A DNA stretch of 64,000 nucleotides from Amycolatopsis australiensis (GCF_900119165.1 NZ_FPJG01000006.1:5332001-5396000), one strand, 5' to 3'. Counted from the first letter of the stretch, positions 19,378-29,031 are shown. Program-made: numbers and translations. Notes: generated by a model not told the origin, from the sequence alone.

Positions 19378-20598
19378 TCAGGACGTCGGCGGTGAAGCCC
19401 GGAAGTTCTGGTCGGCGAACGCCAGCAGGTACGGCAGTGTCGCCCGCGCGGTGTGCCACGTGTGGTTGAAGCCGCGTTCGGCGTGGACCACCGCTTCCTG
19501 CCCGCGGGCGCGGAGGGCTGTGGCGATCCGGTTGGCCGTCTTGACGTCGGTCGGCGCGCCCGTGCCGACCGCGAGCATCACCGCGATCTTCGCCGGGAAG
19601 TCCATGGTCGGCAGGTACCGCCGCGGGGTGTTCGCCGCGATCGCGGCCTGGTTGCCGTCGAGGACGCCGACGGAGTCGTTGAGGTCGTCGTACGGCAGGG
19701 AGATCACCAGCGTGCCGAACTCGTCGACGTGGTGGAGCCCGATGTTGAGCGCGCCGAAGCCGCCGCCGGACATGCCGCCCAGTGCCCGGTGGCCGCGGTC
19801 GGCCAGGGTGCGGTAGCGCTTGTCGATCGCCGGGACGACCGTGCGGGCGAGGTAGGTCTCCAGCTGCGGGCCGCCGGGGACGTCGAGGCACTCCCAGTCG
19901 GTGGCCGGGTTGCCCGCGGTCATGTCGACGCTGACCACGATCATCGGCTCGGTCACGTTGTGCTGCTGGAGCGCCAGGAGCGTCCCTGGCGCGTCGCCGG
20001 AGGTCAGCCAGTCGCGGGGACCGCCGAACGGGTAGCCGTGGATCAGGTAGACCACGGGGTAGCGGCGGGCGGCGTTGGCGGGGTCGAAGTAACCGGGCGG
20101 CAGGATCACGTAGTTGCTGCCGGAGGGGACGCCGTGCGCGGGGTCGGCGATCTGGACGACGTCGATCTTCTGGCCGGGGGCCGCGGTGGCGGGGCGGGAG
20201 GATGCCGCCGCCGCGCTGTCGTCGTCGTCCGACGGGTCCGGGGCTCCCTTGCCGTCGTCGAGCAGGCGGCCGGCGAGGTTGGCGATGCCGGGGCCTTTCT
20301 GGAGCAGGCGCGCGAAGTCGTCGGAGGTCCGCACGTAGCCGACGTAGCTGTTCAGGGCAGTGACTGCCGCGAGCAGCAGCAGGACGCCGAAGGCGGTGAA
20401 GCCCCAGCGGCGGACCCGGCGCCGGTACCACAGCGCGATCACCGCGGCCAGGACCGCGACGGCGGCCGAGGCGAAGGTGAGCCAGATCAGCGGCGACTCG
20501 AACGGGCCGAGGTCGCGGGCGCGGGCGGTGACGTCGCCGGGCAGCACGGGGTCGGCCGCGACCCGGTGGATGACGCTCGCCAGGCCGTGTCCGTCCAT
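19378..20598 (-). CDS. membrane-anchored esterase of the Ag85/esterase-D type
   Basis: 406 residues. Two hydrophobic segments near the N-terminus (PLIWLTFASAAVAVLAAVIA and GFTAFGVLLLLAAVTALN) anchor it, then an Asp/Ser/Ala-rich linker (about 115-145) leads to an alpha/beta hydrolase domain outside the cell. YPVVYLIHGYPFGGPRDW gives the oxyanion region, RALGGMSGGGFGALN the nucleophile Ser, and GFNHTWHTARATLPY the His. The architecture resembles mycolyltransferase-like esterases. Substrate not determined. Confidence 0.82.
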   Translation of the reverse strand: MDGHGLASVIHRVAADPVLPGDVTARARDLGPFESPLIWLTFASAAVAVLAAVIALWYRRRVRRWGFTAFGVLLLLAAVTALNSYVGYVRTSDDFARLLQKGPGIANLAGRLLDDGKGAPDPSDDDDSAAAASSRPATAAPGQKIDVVQIADPAHGVPSGSNYVILPPGYFDPANAARRYPVVYLIHGYPFGGPRDWLTSGDAPGTLLALQQHNVTEPMIVVSVDMTAGNPATDWECLDVPGGPQLETYLARTVVPAIDKRYRTLADRGHRALGGMSGGGFGALNIGLHHVDEFGTLVISLPYDDLNDSVGVLDGNQAAIAANTPRRYLPTMDFPAKIAVMLAVGTGAPTDVKTANRIATALRARGQEAVVHAERGFNHTWHTARATLPYLLAFADQNFRASPPTS

Positions 20599-20701
20599 TG
20601 ACTCCCCGCTCGTCGCCTGGCCGCGGGCAGGGTCGCCCGCATCTCGGTTGCGAAGCTAGCCAGAAGTGGCTGTGGGTTCGTTGAGAGTGGGTAAAGAAAC
20701 C

Positions 20702-22249
20702 TTAAAGGCGGTAGATGGTCAGCGCGCTGGGCCGGGACCGGAAGCGGAACCGGTTGCCGAGCGGGCCGACCTCGCCGTCGGTGGCGACGCGGCGGTGGCC
20801 GTCGAGCAGCTCGACGTCCAGCTCGGGCAGGTCGAGCTCCTGGTAGACGTGGCTGGCGGCGAGGCTGCGGGTGATCATCGCCGCCAGGAACCGGGCCCGC
20901 GAGTAGGGCAGGTCGGCACGCAGGTAGCGGATGTCGAGGAGGCCGGTGTCGAGCGCGGGCCGGCGGCTGGGGGCGAAGCCCTTGGGCGCGTACGTGCCGT
21001 TGCCGACGAACAGCAGCCAGACCTGGGTGCGCCTGCCGTTGAGCCGGACGTTCAGCGGCTTGGCGTGCCGCAGCGTGCGGGCCAGCGCGATCGCGGCCGA
21101 GGGCCACTTCGGGTGCTTCTCCTGCAGCTTCTCGCGCAGCCGGACCATCTCCGGGTAGCCGCCGAGGCTGGCGGTGTTGACGAACCAGCGGTGGGCGGTG
21201 CCGTCGGCCCCGGCGATTTCGACCTCGCCGAGGTCGATGCCGACGGCGTTGCCGGTCTCGGTCGCCGCGTCGGCGTCGGACATGGCGTGGACGCCGACGT
21301 CGCGGGCGAAGTGGTTGAGCGTTCCGGCCGGGATCAGCGCGAGCGGCAGGTCGCGTTCGGCGGCGACGGAGGCGACCGCGGCCACGGTGCCGTCCCCGCC
21401 CGCGACGCCCAGCGCGCGGACCGTCCCGCGCGCGTCGATCTCCGCTTCGAGCTGGGCGCGCAGGTCGCGATCGGGGTCCGGGTAGAGGATCTCGGCCTTG
21501 GGCCAGGCGTAGCGGGCCTCCTCGGTCGGGTCCTGCCCGTCGATCCCGGACTTCGGGTTGACCAGCACGAGCATGTCTTCCCCGTCGGCCATCTCGGGCG
21601 CCTCGGCGTCGTGGGCGGTCCGGCCCGGGACGTCGTCGTGCAGCGGCCACCAGTGCCGGGTCGCGAGGCCCACGCCGACGCCGATGCCCAGGCCGACACC
21701 CACGTCCGAGGGCCAGTGCACGCCGGTGTGGACGCGGGAGTAGGCGACGGCCAGCGCGAGCGGCGCCACGGCGAGACCGGCGCGGGGCGACTCCATCGCC
21801 ACCGCCGTCGCGAAGGCCGCCGCGGAGGCGGAGTGGCCGGACGGGAACGACGAGGACGTCGGGCGTTTCCGCAGGCGGCGGCGCACGGGCGTCTCTTCCT
21901 CGGCCGGGCGGCGGCGGGGGAACAGCGGCTTGCCGATCAGGTTGGCCGCGGCGCTGGCCCCGGCGATCGCGACGACCCCGCGCAGCGCGCCGCGGCGGGT
22001 CGCGCCCTGGCGCGTGGCCAGCAGCGCGGCGACGGCCCACCAGAGCCGGGACTTGTTGGCCGATCTCGACAGGGCCTTCAGGGCGTCGTCGGCGCGCGAG
22101 GCGGGGATCGCCGCGCTGCGCCGCATCAGGGCGCGATCGGTCCGGCCGACCCGCCGGAAGGCCCGGATGAGCTGATGTGACAAAAGGTCCGCCTTCCGCG
22201 TGCCGTCAAGAGCCGTGCTCCAATCGTGCCTGATTCGGGGACTTTTCAC
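20702..22249 (-). CDS. fusion of PAP2 lipid phosphatase and diacylglycerol-kinase-like domain
   Basis: 515 residues from a GTG. First half: membrane PAP2 phosphatase with the three motifs [19 protein letters not shown] and [12 protein letters not shown]. Second half: NAD/DAG-kinase fold with [11 protein letters not shown], the ATP motif [11 protein letters not shown] and [16 protein letters not shown], ending in the C-terminal beta domain ([15 protein letters not shown]). One polypeptide could dephosphorylate one lipid phosphate and phosphorylate another lipid at the membrane. Such fusions are known in actinobacteria. Divergent from pafA. Confidence 0.88.
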   Translation of the reverse strand: MKSPRIRHDWSTALDGTRKADLLSHQLIRAFRRVGRTDRALMRRSAAIPASRADDALKALSRSANKSRLWWAVAALLATRQGATRRGALRGVVAIAGASAAANLIGKPLFPRRRPAEEETPVRRRLRKRPTSSSFPSGHSASAAAFATAVAMESPRAGLAVAPLALAVAYSRVHTGVHWPSDVGVGLGIGVGVGLATRHWWPLHDDVPGRTAHDAEAPEMADGEDMLVLVNPKSGIDGQDPTEEARYAWPKAEILYPDPDRDLRAQLEAEIDARGTVRALGVAGGDGTVAAVASVAAERDLPLALIPAGTLNHFARDVGVHAMSDADAATETGNAVGIDLGEVEIAGADGTAHRWFVNTASLGGYPEMVRLREKLQEKHPKWPSAAIALARTLRHAKPLNVRLNGRRTQVWLLFVGNGTYAPKGFAPSRRPALDTGLLDIRYLRADLPYSRARFLAAMITRSLAASHVYQELDLPELDVELLDGHRRVATDGEVGPLGNRFRFRSRPSALTIYRL

Positions 22250-22314
22250 CGTCTGTGGCCTACTGGGGGCGTGTCGACGCCCGAACGGCGCACCGTCGAC
22301 GGGGGTGCAGCGCC

Positions 22315-22326
22315 TACTCTGGTGAG
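22315..22326 (+). promoter_or_regulatory. -10 hexamer for pafA
   Basis: TACTCT (22315-22320) followed by GGTGAG and the ATG at 22327. GGTGAG could also act as a weak ribosome site on a longer mRNA, but the spacing favours a leaderless one. The 77-bp region also serves the divergent PAP2-kinase gene. Confidence 0.45.
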
Positions 22327-23685
22327 ATGCAGCGGCGGATCTTTGGCATCGAGACCGAGTTCGGGGTCACGTGCACCTTCCACGGACAGCGCAGGCTCTC
22401 GCCCGACGAGGTGGCGCGCTACCTGTTCCGGCGAGTCGTCTCGTGGGGACGCTCCTCCAACGTGTTCCTGTCGAACGGCTCCCGGCTCTACCTCGACGTC
22501 GGCTCGCACCCCGAGTACGCGACGGCCGAGTGCGACGACCTGGTCCAGCTGGTCACGCACGACAAGGCCGGGGAGCGGATCCTCGAGGACCTGCTGGTCG
22601 ACGCCGAACGGCGGCTCGCCGACGAGGGCATCGGCGGCGACATCTTCCTCTTCAAGAACAACACCGACTCAGCGGGCAACTCCTACGGCTGTCACGAGAA
22701 CTACCTGGTGACCCGTGCGGGTGAGTTCTCCCGGATCGCGGACGTGCTGCTGCCGTTCCTGGTGACCCGGCAGCTCATCTGCGGCGCCGGCAAGGTGCTG
22801 CAGACCCCGCGCGGCGCGGTCTACTGCCTCTCCCAGCGTGCGGAGCACATCTGGGAGGGCGTCTCGAGCGCGACCACCCGGTCGCGGCCCATCATCAACA
22901 CCCGCGACGAGCCGCACGCCGACGCCGAGCGCTACCGGCGGCTGCACGTCATCGTCGGCGACTCGAACATGGCCGAGCCGACGACGATGCTCAAGGTCGG
23001 CTCGGCGAACCTGGTGCTCGAGATGATCGAGGCCGGCGTCCAGTTCCGCGACTTCACCCTGGACAACCCGATCCGGGCGATCCGCGAGATCAGCCACGAC
23101 CTCACCGGCCGCCGCCAGGTGCGGCTGGCCGGCGGCCGCGAGGCCTCGGCGCTGGACATCCAGCGCGAGTACCACGCCCGCGCCGTCCAGCACCTCAAGG
23201 ACAACGGGTCGACGGCGGCCAACGAGCGCGTCGTCGAGCTGTGGGGCCGGGCGCTGGACGCGGTCGAGCAGCAGGACTTCGGCAAGATCGACACCGAGAT
23301 CGACTGGGCGATCAAGCACCGGCTGGTCGAGCGCTACCGGCACAAGCACGACCTGGACCTGTCCAGCCCGCGCATCGCGCAGCTGGACCTGGCCTACCAC
23401 GACATCCGCCGTGGCCGGGGCATCTTCGACCTGCTCCAGCGCAAGGGCCTGGTCCGCCGGGTCACCGACGACGGCGAGATCGAGGCGGCCAAGGACACCC
23501 CGCCCCAGACGACCCGCGCGAAGCTGCGCGGCGACTTCATCGCCGCCGCCCAGGCCGCGGGCCGTGACTTCACGGTCGACTGGGTGCACCTGAAGCTGAA
23601 CGACCAGGCCCAGCGCACGGTCCTGTGCAAGGACCCGTTCCGCTCGGTCGACGAGCGCGTGGAGCGCCTGATCAGCTCGCTGTGA
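22327..23685 (+). CDS. pafA: Pup--protein ligase PafA
   Basis: Joins the C-terminal Glu of Pup to lysines of target proteins using ATP. Same fold as Dop: [17 protein letters not shown] with the Mg-binding Glu, [39 protein letters not shown]. It lacks the Dop loop near residues 40-60, which separates it from Dop. 452 residues, the same as in M. tuberculosis. Transcribed alone, ending in a hairpin. Confidence 0.96.
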   Translation: MQRRIFGIETEFGVTCTFHGQRRLSPDEVARYLFRRVVSWGRSSNVFLSNGSRLYLDVGSHPEYATAECDDLVQLVTHDKAGERILEDLLVDAERRLADEGIGGDIFLFKNNTDSAGNSYGCHENYLVTRAGEFSRIADVLLPFLVTRQLICGAGKVLQTPRGAVYCLSQRAEHIWEGVSSATTRSRPIINTRDEPHADAERYRRLHVIVGDSNMAEPTTMLKVGSANLVLEMIEAGVQFRDFTLDNPIRAIREISHDLTGRRQVRLAGGREASALDIQREYHARAVQHLKDNGSTAANERVVELWGRALDAVEQQDFGKIDTEIDWAIKHRLVERYRHKHDLDLSSPRIAQLDLAYHDIRRGRGIFDLLQRKGLVRRVTDDGEIEAAKDTPPQTTRAKLRGDFIAAAQAAGRDFTVDWVHLKLNDQAQRTVLCKDPFRSVDERVERLISSL

Positions 23686-23693
23686 CCGGCCCG

Positions 23694-23729
23694 CCCGCCC
23701 GGCGTTCCCGACGAAAGTCGCCGGGCGGG
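23694..23729 (+). terminator. hairpin terminator behind pafA
   Basis: CCCGCCCGGCG (23694-23704) pairs fully with CGCCGGGCGGG (23719-23729), 14-nt loop, starting 8 bp after the stop codon. Confidence 0.7.
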
Positions 23730-23746
23730 TGCGGCAGGATCGGCGC

Positions 23747-24772
23747 ATGCGTGTGGTTCTGCTCGTGTGCGCCCTGCTCGTCTCGGTGGCGGTCCCCGCG
23801 TCGGCGGGGGAGCACCCGCCCAGGTGGGAACTGAAGCCGACCGGCGTCACGGCGCAGTTCCGGGGCCTGTCGGCGGTCAGCTCCCACGTCGCGTGGGTGA
23901 GCGGCACCCAGGGCACGGTCCTGCGCACCACCGACGGCGGTGCTACCTGGGCCGCCGTCGGGCCGCCCGGGACCGGGAACCTCCAGTTCCGGGACATCGA
24001 AGCCTTCGACGCCGAGCGCGCGGTGGTGCTCTCGATCGGCTCAGGCACGGACTCGCGCGTCTACCGGACCGACGACGGCGGCGCGCACTGGCGCCTGACG
24101 TTCCAGAACACCGACGCGGCGGCGTTCTACGACTGCCTGGCCTTCTTCGACCCGTGGCGGGGCCTGGCGGTGAGCGACCCGGTGGACGGGCGGTTCCGCG
24201 TGCAGGCGACCTTCGACGGCGGCCGCAGCTGGCAGCCGGTTCCCGGCAGCGGCTTCCCGCCCGCGTTGCCGGGTGAGGCCGGGTTCGCGGCGAGCGGCCA
24301 GTGCGTGACGACGTCCGGGCCGTTCGACGCGTGGCTGGCCACCGGCGGCGGCGCCACGGCCCGCGTCCTGCACTCCGGCGACGGCGGCCGCCACTGGACG
24401 GCGTCGGACACGCCGTTGCCGAGCAGCCCGTCGGCCGGCGTGTTCGCCGTGGCGTTCCGGTCCCCGGCGTACGGTCTCGCGATCGGTGGCGACTACGCGA
24501 ACCCGGCCGCGCCCGGCCCGGCCGTGGCGTTGAGCCGCGACCGCGGCCGGACCTGGGCCACGCCGGAGCAGTACCCGGCCGGGTACCGGTCCGGGCTGGC
24601 CTGGCGCGGCGGCGGTGTGCTGGCGGTCGGCCCCGGCGGCAGCGACTACAGCCCCGACGGCGGACGGCACTGGACACCGTTCGACACCGGCAGCTTCGAC
24701 ACCGTGGACTGCACGCCCGCGGGCGCGTGCTGGGCGAGCGGCGTCCAGGGCCGCGTGGCCCGCCTTCGCTAG
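23747..24772 (+). CDS. secreted beta-propeller protein (YCF48/sialidase-like repeats)
   Basis: 341 residues. A signal peptide (VVLLVCALLVSVAVPASAGE) is followed by six or seven propeller blades marked by repeated Asp-box-like motifs: RTTDGGATW, RTDDGGAHW, TFDGGRSW, SGDGGRHW, SRDRGRTW, SPDGGRHW. The catalytic residues of a sialidase are not recognisable, so it is more likely a binding or assembly protein of the YCF48 type. Exported, role unknown. The last four bases overlap the convergent SDR gene. Confidence 0.8.
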   Translation: MRVVLLVCALLVSVAVPASAGEHPPRWELKPTGVTAQFRGLSAVSSHVAWVSGTQGTVLRTTDGGATWAAVGPPGTGNLQFRDIEAFDAERAVVLSIGSGTDSRVYRTDDGGAHWRLTFQNTDAAAFYDCLAFFDPWRGLAVSDPVDGRFRVQATFDGGRSWQPVPGSGFPPALPGEAGFAASGQCVTTSGPFDAWLATGGGATARVLHSGDGGRHWTASDTPLPSSPSAGVFAVAFRSPAYGLAIGGDYANPAAPGPAVALSRDRGRTWATPEQYPAGYRSGLAWRGGGVLAVGPGGSDYSPDGGRHWTPFDTGSFDTVDCTPAGACWASGVQGRVARLR

Positions 24773-25467
24773 AGGACCTGGCCGGTGGGGCGGATCATGA
24801 TCTCGTTGACGTCGACCGACGGCGGCTGCGAGAGCGCGTAGAGCACGGCGCGGGCGATGTCGTCGGGTTGCAGGTTGGGCTTCTTGCGCTGCTCGTCGCT
24901 GAGGATGTCGGTGTCGGTCATGCCGGGGTTGATGAGGGTGACGCGCACGCCGGTGCCGACGGCCTCCTCGCGGATGGCGCCGGCCATGCCGGTGACGGCC
25001 CACTTGGTGACGGAGTAGAGGCTGGCGTTGCGGATGTAGCGGCCGGCGACCGAGCCGGTGATCAGCAGGTGCCCGGCGGTCTCCTTGAGGGCGGGCAGGG
25101 TGGCGCGGGCGGTGTAGGCCGCGCCGAGGACGTTGGTGCGGACCATCTCGTCCCACTGCCGCGGGTCGGGGTCGTCGGTGCCGAAGAACGAGGTCCCGAC
25201 CCCGACCCCGGCGTTGGCGAAGGCGGCGTCGAGCCGCCCGAACCGCTCGACGGCCGCGTCGACGGCGCCCGAGATGCCGGGCCAGTCGCCGACGTCCGCG
25301 CCGAGGGCGAGGGCCCGGTCGGCGCCCAGCTCGTCGACGAGGTGCTGGGCGGATTCGGCCTTGCGGGCGACGAGGGCGACCTTGAACCCGGAGGCGGCGG
25401 CCAGCCGTGCGGTGGCGGCCCCGAGACCGCGGGAGGCGCCGGTGACGAGAAGAACGCGATCATCCAT
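24769..25467 (-). CDS. short-chain dehydrogenase/reductase
   Basis: 232 residues. Cofactor motif TGASRGLG at 9-16, NAG in FANAGVGVG, catalytic Ser in LLITGSVAG and YSVTK with the Tyr/Lys pair. Arg17-like positions suggest NADP. Substrate not deducible. Behind its start lies a repeat-rich hairpin that ends the next minus-strand gene. Confidence 0.88.
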   Translation of the reverse strand: MDDRVLLVTGASRGLGAATARLAAASGFKVALVARKAESAQHLVDELGADRALALGADVGDWPGISGAVDAAVERFGRLDAAFANAGVGVGTSFFGTDDPDPRQWDEMVRTNVLGAAYTARATLPALKETAGHLLITGSVAGRYIRNASLYSVTKWAVTGMAGAIREEAVGTGVRVTLINPGMTDTDILSDEQRKKPNLQPDDIARAVLYALSQPPSVDVNEIMIRPTGQVL

Positions 25468-25499
25468 GGCCCCAGGCTAGAGCGATCGCCCGGCTCACC

Positions 25500-25586
25500 A
25501 GCGCCCCAAGGCGGCCTTGGTTGCGTGTGACGCACCCAAGGCGGCCTTCGGTGCGTCCGACGCACCGAAGGCCGCCTTGGGGCGCT
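25500..25586. repeat. triple AAGGC-type inverted repeat, likely terminator hairpin
   Basis: The outer arms AGCGCCCCAAGGCGGCCTT (from 25500) and its complement (ending 25586) match in 24 of 26 positions; a third unit AAGGCGGCCTT with flanks ACGCACC and GGTGCGT folds inside. All three share the core AAGGCSGCCTT. It is placed 7 bp behind the stop of the oxidoreductase at 25593 and in front of the SDR gene. Similar intergenic stem-loops are common in Amycolatopsis genomes as far as I recall. Confidence 0.7.
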
Positions 25587-25592
25587 CGGCTC

Positions 25593-26510
25593 CTACGGGG
25601 TCAGCACCAGCCGGCCGCGCAGGCCGCCCGCGGCCAGGCGTTCGTGGGCGGCCGCCGCCTCCGCCAGGGGCAACACCCCGGCCACGCGCAGCGGCAGCAC
25701 TCCCTTCTCCGCCAGTTTCGCCAGCTCGGCCAGCTTCTCCCCGTCGGCGCGGATCCACACGCTCCGGACCCGGATTCCGCGCAGCGGGATCGGTGCGGCC
25801 CCGGCGGCGAAAGCCACGAACTCGCCGCCACCCCGTACCGCGTCGAGCGCGTCCAGGCCGAGCAGCGCCGTGTCGAGCGCCGCGTCCACTCCACCCGGCA
25901 CCAGTGCCCGCACGCGATCACCCAGGTCCGGGCCGCGCGGGACGAACTCATCCGCGCCGAATCCCCGCACCGCTGCCTCGTCGGCGGCCGAAGCCACCGC
26001 CACCACCCGCAGCCCACGCAGGCGGGCCAGCGCGACGGCGTACCCGCCCACCGCGCCCGCCGCCCCCGTCACCAGGACCGTCCCGTCGGTCCCGACCAGA
26101 TCCAGCGCCTGGGCCGCGGTCAGCGCGTTGAGCGGCAGGGTCGCCGCGGCCACGGGGGAGACGCCCGCGGGCGCCACCGCGACCGCCGAGGCGTCCAGCA
26201 CGATCTGCTCCGCGTACGCGCCCAGCGGGGTGCCGATCCGGTCGCGCAGGCCGATCACCTCCTCGCCCACGCGGAAGCCCTCGCCCGCCTCGACCGTGCC
26301 GGCCACGTCCCAGCCCAGGCCCAGCACCTCCCGTGGCGGCACCACCCCGGCCTCGGTCAGCACGCCGGCCCGGGTGGCGACGTCGACCGGGTTGACCGCG
26401 GCCGCCGCCACGCGGATCCGCACCTGTCCCGGGCCGGGCTCGGGGACCGGCACCTCGACGGACTCCAGCACCTCCGGATCACCGAACCGGCGGACCACCA
26501 TCGCACGCAT
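25593..26510 (-). CDS. zinc-independent quinone oxidoreductase-like MDR protein
   Basis: 305 residues of the medium-chain dehydrogenase/reductase superfamily. N-terminal GroES-like domain (MRAMVVRRFGDPEVLESVEV, VNPVDVATRAG) and a Rossmann domain with VLVTGAAGAVGGYAVALARL. Zinc-binding cysteines are absent, as in quinone oxidoreductases. The ATG at 26510 starts at the conserved MRAMVV. Divergent from an HxlR regulator that probably represses it. Confidence 0.85.
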   Translation of the reverse strand: MRAMVVRRFGDPEVLESVEVPVPEPGPGQVRIRVAAAAVNPVDVATRAGVLTEAGVVPPREVLGLGWDVAGTVEAGEGFRVGEEVIGLRDRIGTPLGAYAEQIVLDASAVAVAPAGVSPVAAATLPLNALTAAQALDLVGTDGTVLVTGAAGAVGGYAVALARLRGLRVVAVASAADEAAVRGFGADEFVPRGPDLGDRVRALVPGGVDAALDTALLGLDALDAVRGGGEFVAFAAGAAPIPLRGIRVRSVWIRADGEKLAELAKLAEKGVLPLRVAGVLPLAEAAAAHERLAAGGLRGRLVLTP

Positions 26511-26580
26511 CGAACACTCCCGGTTGATCGGAAACCTTCCGGAACGAACGTATGGGGAGCTACTCTCCGACGGGAAGTAC

Positions 26581-26594
26581 GCACCTGAAGGTGC
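26581..26594. promoter_or_regulatory. possible HxlR operator (GCACCTGAAGGTGC)
   Basis: A 14-bp dyad with perfect 6-bp arms in the 108-bp region between the divergent oxidoreductase and HxlR genes, 24 bp before the HxlR start. Its link to HxlR is inferred from position only. Confidence 0.35.
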
Positions 26595-26618
26595 CCATCG
26601 CACGAGGAGGTTCGCCCG

Positions 26619-27050
26619 GTGCCCACGCGCACGGCGGAACAGCGGCGCAAAGCCGAGAAGGCCGCCTACGACGCCTACCTGGCCGCGTGCCCGACACGGA
26701 AGCTGCTCGACGAGATCGCCGGCAAGTGGGTCAGCCTGATCCTCGTCGCGCTCGGTGACGGCCCGCAGCGCTACAGCGACCTTTCGCGGCGCATCGCCGG
26801 GGTCAGCCAGAAGATGCTCACCCAGACCCTGCGGGTGCTCGAACGCGACGGCCTGGTGCGCCGGGAGGTGACCGCGTCGGTGCCCGTCCGCGTCGACTAT
26901 TCCCTTACGCCGCTGGGCGAAAGCCTGCGCGCACTGATGGCGGGCTTCAAGGAGTGGGCCGAGGCCAACTTCGACGCCGTCCGCGCCGCGCGGGCCGACT
27001 ACGACGCGCGCACGCCGGACCTCACGATCGGGCCGGACGGCGCGAGCTAG
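26619..27050 (+). CDS. HxlR-family winged-helix regulator
   Basis: 143 residues from a GTG with GAGGAGG upstream. CPTRKLLDEIAGKWVSLILV is the HxlR opening; the single Cys is the position used for redox or electrophile sensing in several relatives. RYSDLSRRIAGVSQKMLTQTLRVLERDGLV is the helix-turn-helix and DYSLTPLGESL closes the wing. Divergent from the quinone oxidoreductase-like gene, a common pairing for stress by quinones or aldehydes. Confidence 0.88.
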   Translation: MPTRTAEQRRKAEKAAYDAYLAACPTRKLLDEIAGKWVSLILVALGDGPQRYSDLSRRIAGVSQKMLTQTLRVLERDGLVRREVTASVPVRVDYSLTPLGESLRALMAGFKEWAEANFDAVRAARADYDARTPDLTIGPDGAS

Positions 27051-27060
27051 GCTCTACCGG
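27048..27060 (+). promoter_or_regulatory. -10 hexamer for a leaderless pafBC transcript
   Basis: TAGGCT (27048-27053), which overlaps the TAG stop of the HxlR gene, then seven bases and the GTG of pafB at 27061. No ribosome site is present. Confidence 0.5.
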
Positions 27061-28044
27061 GTGTCCACCGCACGCGCCGAACGGCTGGTCAATCTGGTGC
27101 TGGCCCTCCTGTCCACCCGGCAGTACCTCACTGCCGAGCGGATCCGCGGCATCGTGCCCGGCTACGGCGACGCGGCCAGCGACGACGCCTACTTCCGCAT
27201 GTTCGAACGCGACAAGACCGAGCTGCGCGAGCTGGGCATCCCCCTCGAAACCGGCCGCAACTCCGCCTTCGACGCGATCGAGGGCTACCGCATCGCCCGC
27301 CGCGACTACGAGCTCGGCGAGATCGACCTCGCCCCCGACGAAGCCGCCGCCGTCGCGCTGGCGTCCCGGCTGTGGGACTCGCCGGAGCTGACCGGGCAGG
27401 CGCAGGGCGCGCTCGTCAAGCTGCGCGCCGCCGGACTGGAGGTCGACGACCAGGCACCCACCGTCGTGGAGCCGCGCGTGCGCGCCGAACCGGCGTTCGG
27501 GCCGCTGCTGGCCGCGGTGCAGAACGGCCAGGCCGTGCGCTTCGAGTATCGCCGCAGCGGCTCGCCGGAGCGGATGATGCGCACGCTGGAGCCGTGGGGC
27601 GTGGTCTCGTGGCGGGCCCGCTGGTACGTCGTCGGGCACGACCGCGACCGCGGCGCCACCCGCTGCTTCCGGCTCTCCCGCGTCATCGGCCAGGTCCGGC
27701 CCGTCGGCAAGCCCGGCGCCGTGCAGCGCCCCGAGGGTGTAAACCTGCTCAAGCTCGTGTCGGTGACGGGGGAGTCCGAGCCGTCGCCGGTGACCACCGC
27801 CCAGCTCTGGGTCGCCGACGGCCGCGCCGCCGGGGTCCGCCGCCGGGGCACGGTCGTCGGGCGCCGCACCCTCGACGGCGAAGAGGGCGACGTCGTCGAG
27901 GTCGGGCTGTACTTCCCGGAGTCGGCCGCCGACTGGATCGCCGCACAGGGCCCCGACGTCGTCGTGCTGGAGCCCGACGTGCTGGCCAAGACCGTCCAGG
28001 ACCGGCTCGAAGCCGTCGTGGCCCGGCAGGGGAGCGGCCGGTGA
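27061..28044 (+). CDS. pafB: WYL-domain transcriptional regulator PafB
   Basis: 327 residues. N-terminal winged helix (ERLVNLVLALLSTRQYLTAE, FERDKTELRELGIPLET), then a WYL domain with RFEYRRSGSPERMMRTLEPW and VVSWRARWYVVGHDRDR, and a C-terminal WCX part. With PafC it activates the LexA-independent DNA-damage response in mycobacteria by binding RNA polymerase at RecA-NDp promoters. Its stop overlaps the pafC start (GTGA). Confidence 0.93.
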   Translation: MSTARAERLVNLVLALLSTRQYLTAERIRGIVPGYGDAASDDAYFRMFERDKTELRELGIPLETGRNSAFDAIEGYRIARRDYELGEIDLAPDEAAAVALASRLWDSPELTGQAQGALVKLRAAGLEVDDQAPTVVEPRVRAEPAFGPLLAAVQNGQAVRFEYRRSGSPERMMRTLEPWGVVSWRARWYVVGHDRDRGATRCFRLSRVIGQVRPVGKPGAVQRPEGVNLLKLVSVTGESEPSPVTTAQLWVADGRAAGVRRRGTVVGRRTLDGEEGDVVEVGLYFPESAADWIAAQGPDVVVLEPDVLAKTVQDRLEAVVARQGSGR

Positions 28045-29021
28045 GCGCGTCCACCGACCGGATGCCGAGACTGCTCGCGCTCGTGCCCTACCTGCTCGCG
28101 CGCCCGGGCATCCGCATCGACGAGGCGGCGCAGGACTTCGACGTCACGCCGAAGCAGCTGCGCAAGGACCTCGAGCTGCTGTGGATGTGCGGGCTGCCCG
28201 GCTACGGGCCCGGCGACCTGATCGACCTGTCCTTCGAGGGCGACACGATCGTCGTGACGCACGACGCCGGCATGAACCGGCCCCTGCGGCTCACCGGCGG
28301 GGAGGCCACCGCGCTGCTGGTCGCGCTGCGGGCGCTGGCCGAGACACCGGGCGTCGTCGACGCCGACGCCGTGCGCCGCGCCATCGCCAAGATCGAGGCC
28401 GCCGCCGGGCAGGCCCAGCCCGCCGGGGTGGTCGTCGGCGGCGGCGTGCGCGAGGGCAAGAAGACCGCGCGGACCCGCGAGGAGGTCGCCCGCGCCCTGC
28501 GGGACGGGCGCGCCCTGCGGATCCGCTACTACACCGCGTCCAAGGACCAGATCACCGAGCGCACGGTCGATCCGATGCGGCTGCTGATCGTCCAGGCGGT
28601 CGGCTATCTCGAGGCGTGGTGCCGCCGTGCCGAAGGCGTGCGGCTGTTCCGGCTCGACCGGATCGACGAGCTGGAGATCCTCGGCGAGCCGTCGCGCCCG
28701 CCCGCGCACGCCCACCCGACCGACATCTCCGACGGCGTCTTCCGCGAGCGTCCCGACCAGCGGGAGGCGGTCCTGGTCCTCGACCCGGACGCACGCTGGG
28801 TAGCCGAGTACTACCCGTGCGAGGAGCTCGACGAGCTCGACGGCGGCCGGCTGCGGATCCGGATGCGCTACGCCGACCAGTCCTGGATGGTGCGGCTCGT
28901 GCTGGGCCTGGGCGGGGAAGCACTGGTCGAGAGCCCGGCGGACCTGGCGTCCGACGTTGCTCGCCGGGCCGCCGGCGCGGTTGCCCGAGCCCGTCACCTT
29001 CCGTCAACCTGCGACCACTAG
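28041..29021 (+). CDS. pafC: WYL-domain transcriptional regulator PafC
   Basis: 326 residues from a GTG overlapping pafB by four bases. It has the same winged-helix/WYL layout: MPRLLALVPYLLARPGIRID, FDVTPKQLRKDLELLWMCGL, then ALRIRYYTASKDQITERTVD and RLLIVQAVGYLEAWCRRAEG in the WYL domain. It forms the functional pair with PafB. An exact match to their target motif stands upstream of mpa in this window. Confidence 0.93.
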   Translation: MSASTDRMPRLLALVPYLLARPGIRIDEAAQDFDVTPKQLRKDLELLWMCGLPGYGPGDLIDLSFEGDTIVVTHDAGMNRPLRLTGGEATALLVALRALAETPGVVDADAVRRAIAKIEAAAGQAQPAGVVVGGGVREGKKTARTREEVARALRDGRALRIRYYTASKDQITERTVDPMRLLIVQAVGYLEAWCRRAEGVRLFRLDRIDELEILGEPSRPPAHAHPTDISDGVFRERPDQREAVLVLDPDARWVAEYYPCEELDELDGGRLRIRMRYADQSWMVRLVLGLGGEALVESPADLASDVARRAAGAVARARHLPSTCDH

Positions 29022-29031
29022 GCTGGGCCGC
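29019..29031 (+). promoter_or_regulatory. -10 hexamer for the small membrane gene before tatA
   Basis: TAGGCT (29019-29024), seven bases, GTG at 29032; the hexamer overlaps the pafC stop codon. Same layout as in front of pafB. Confidence 0.45.
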
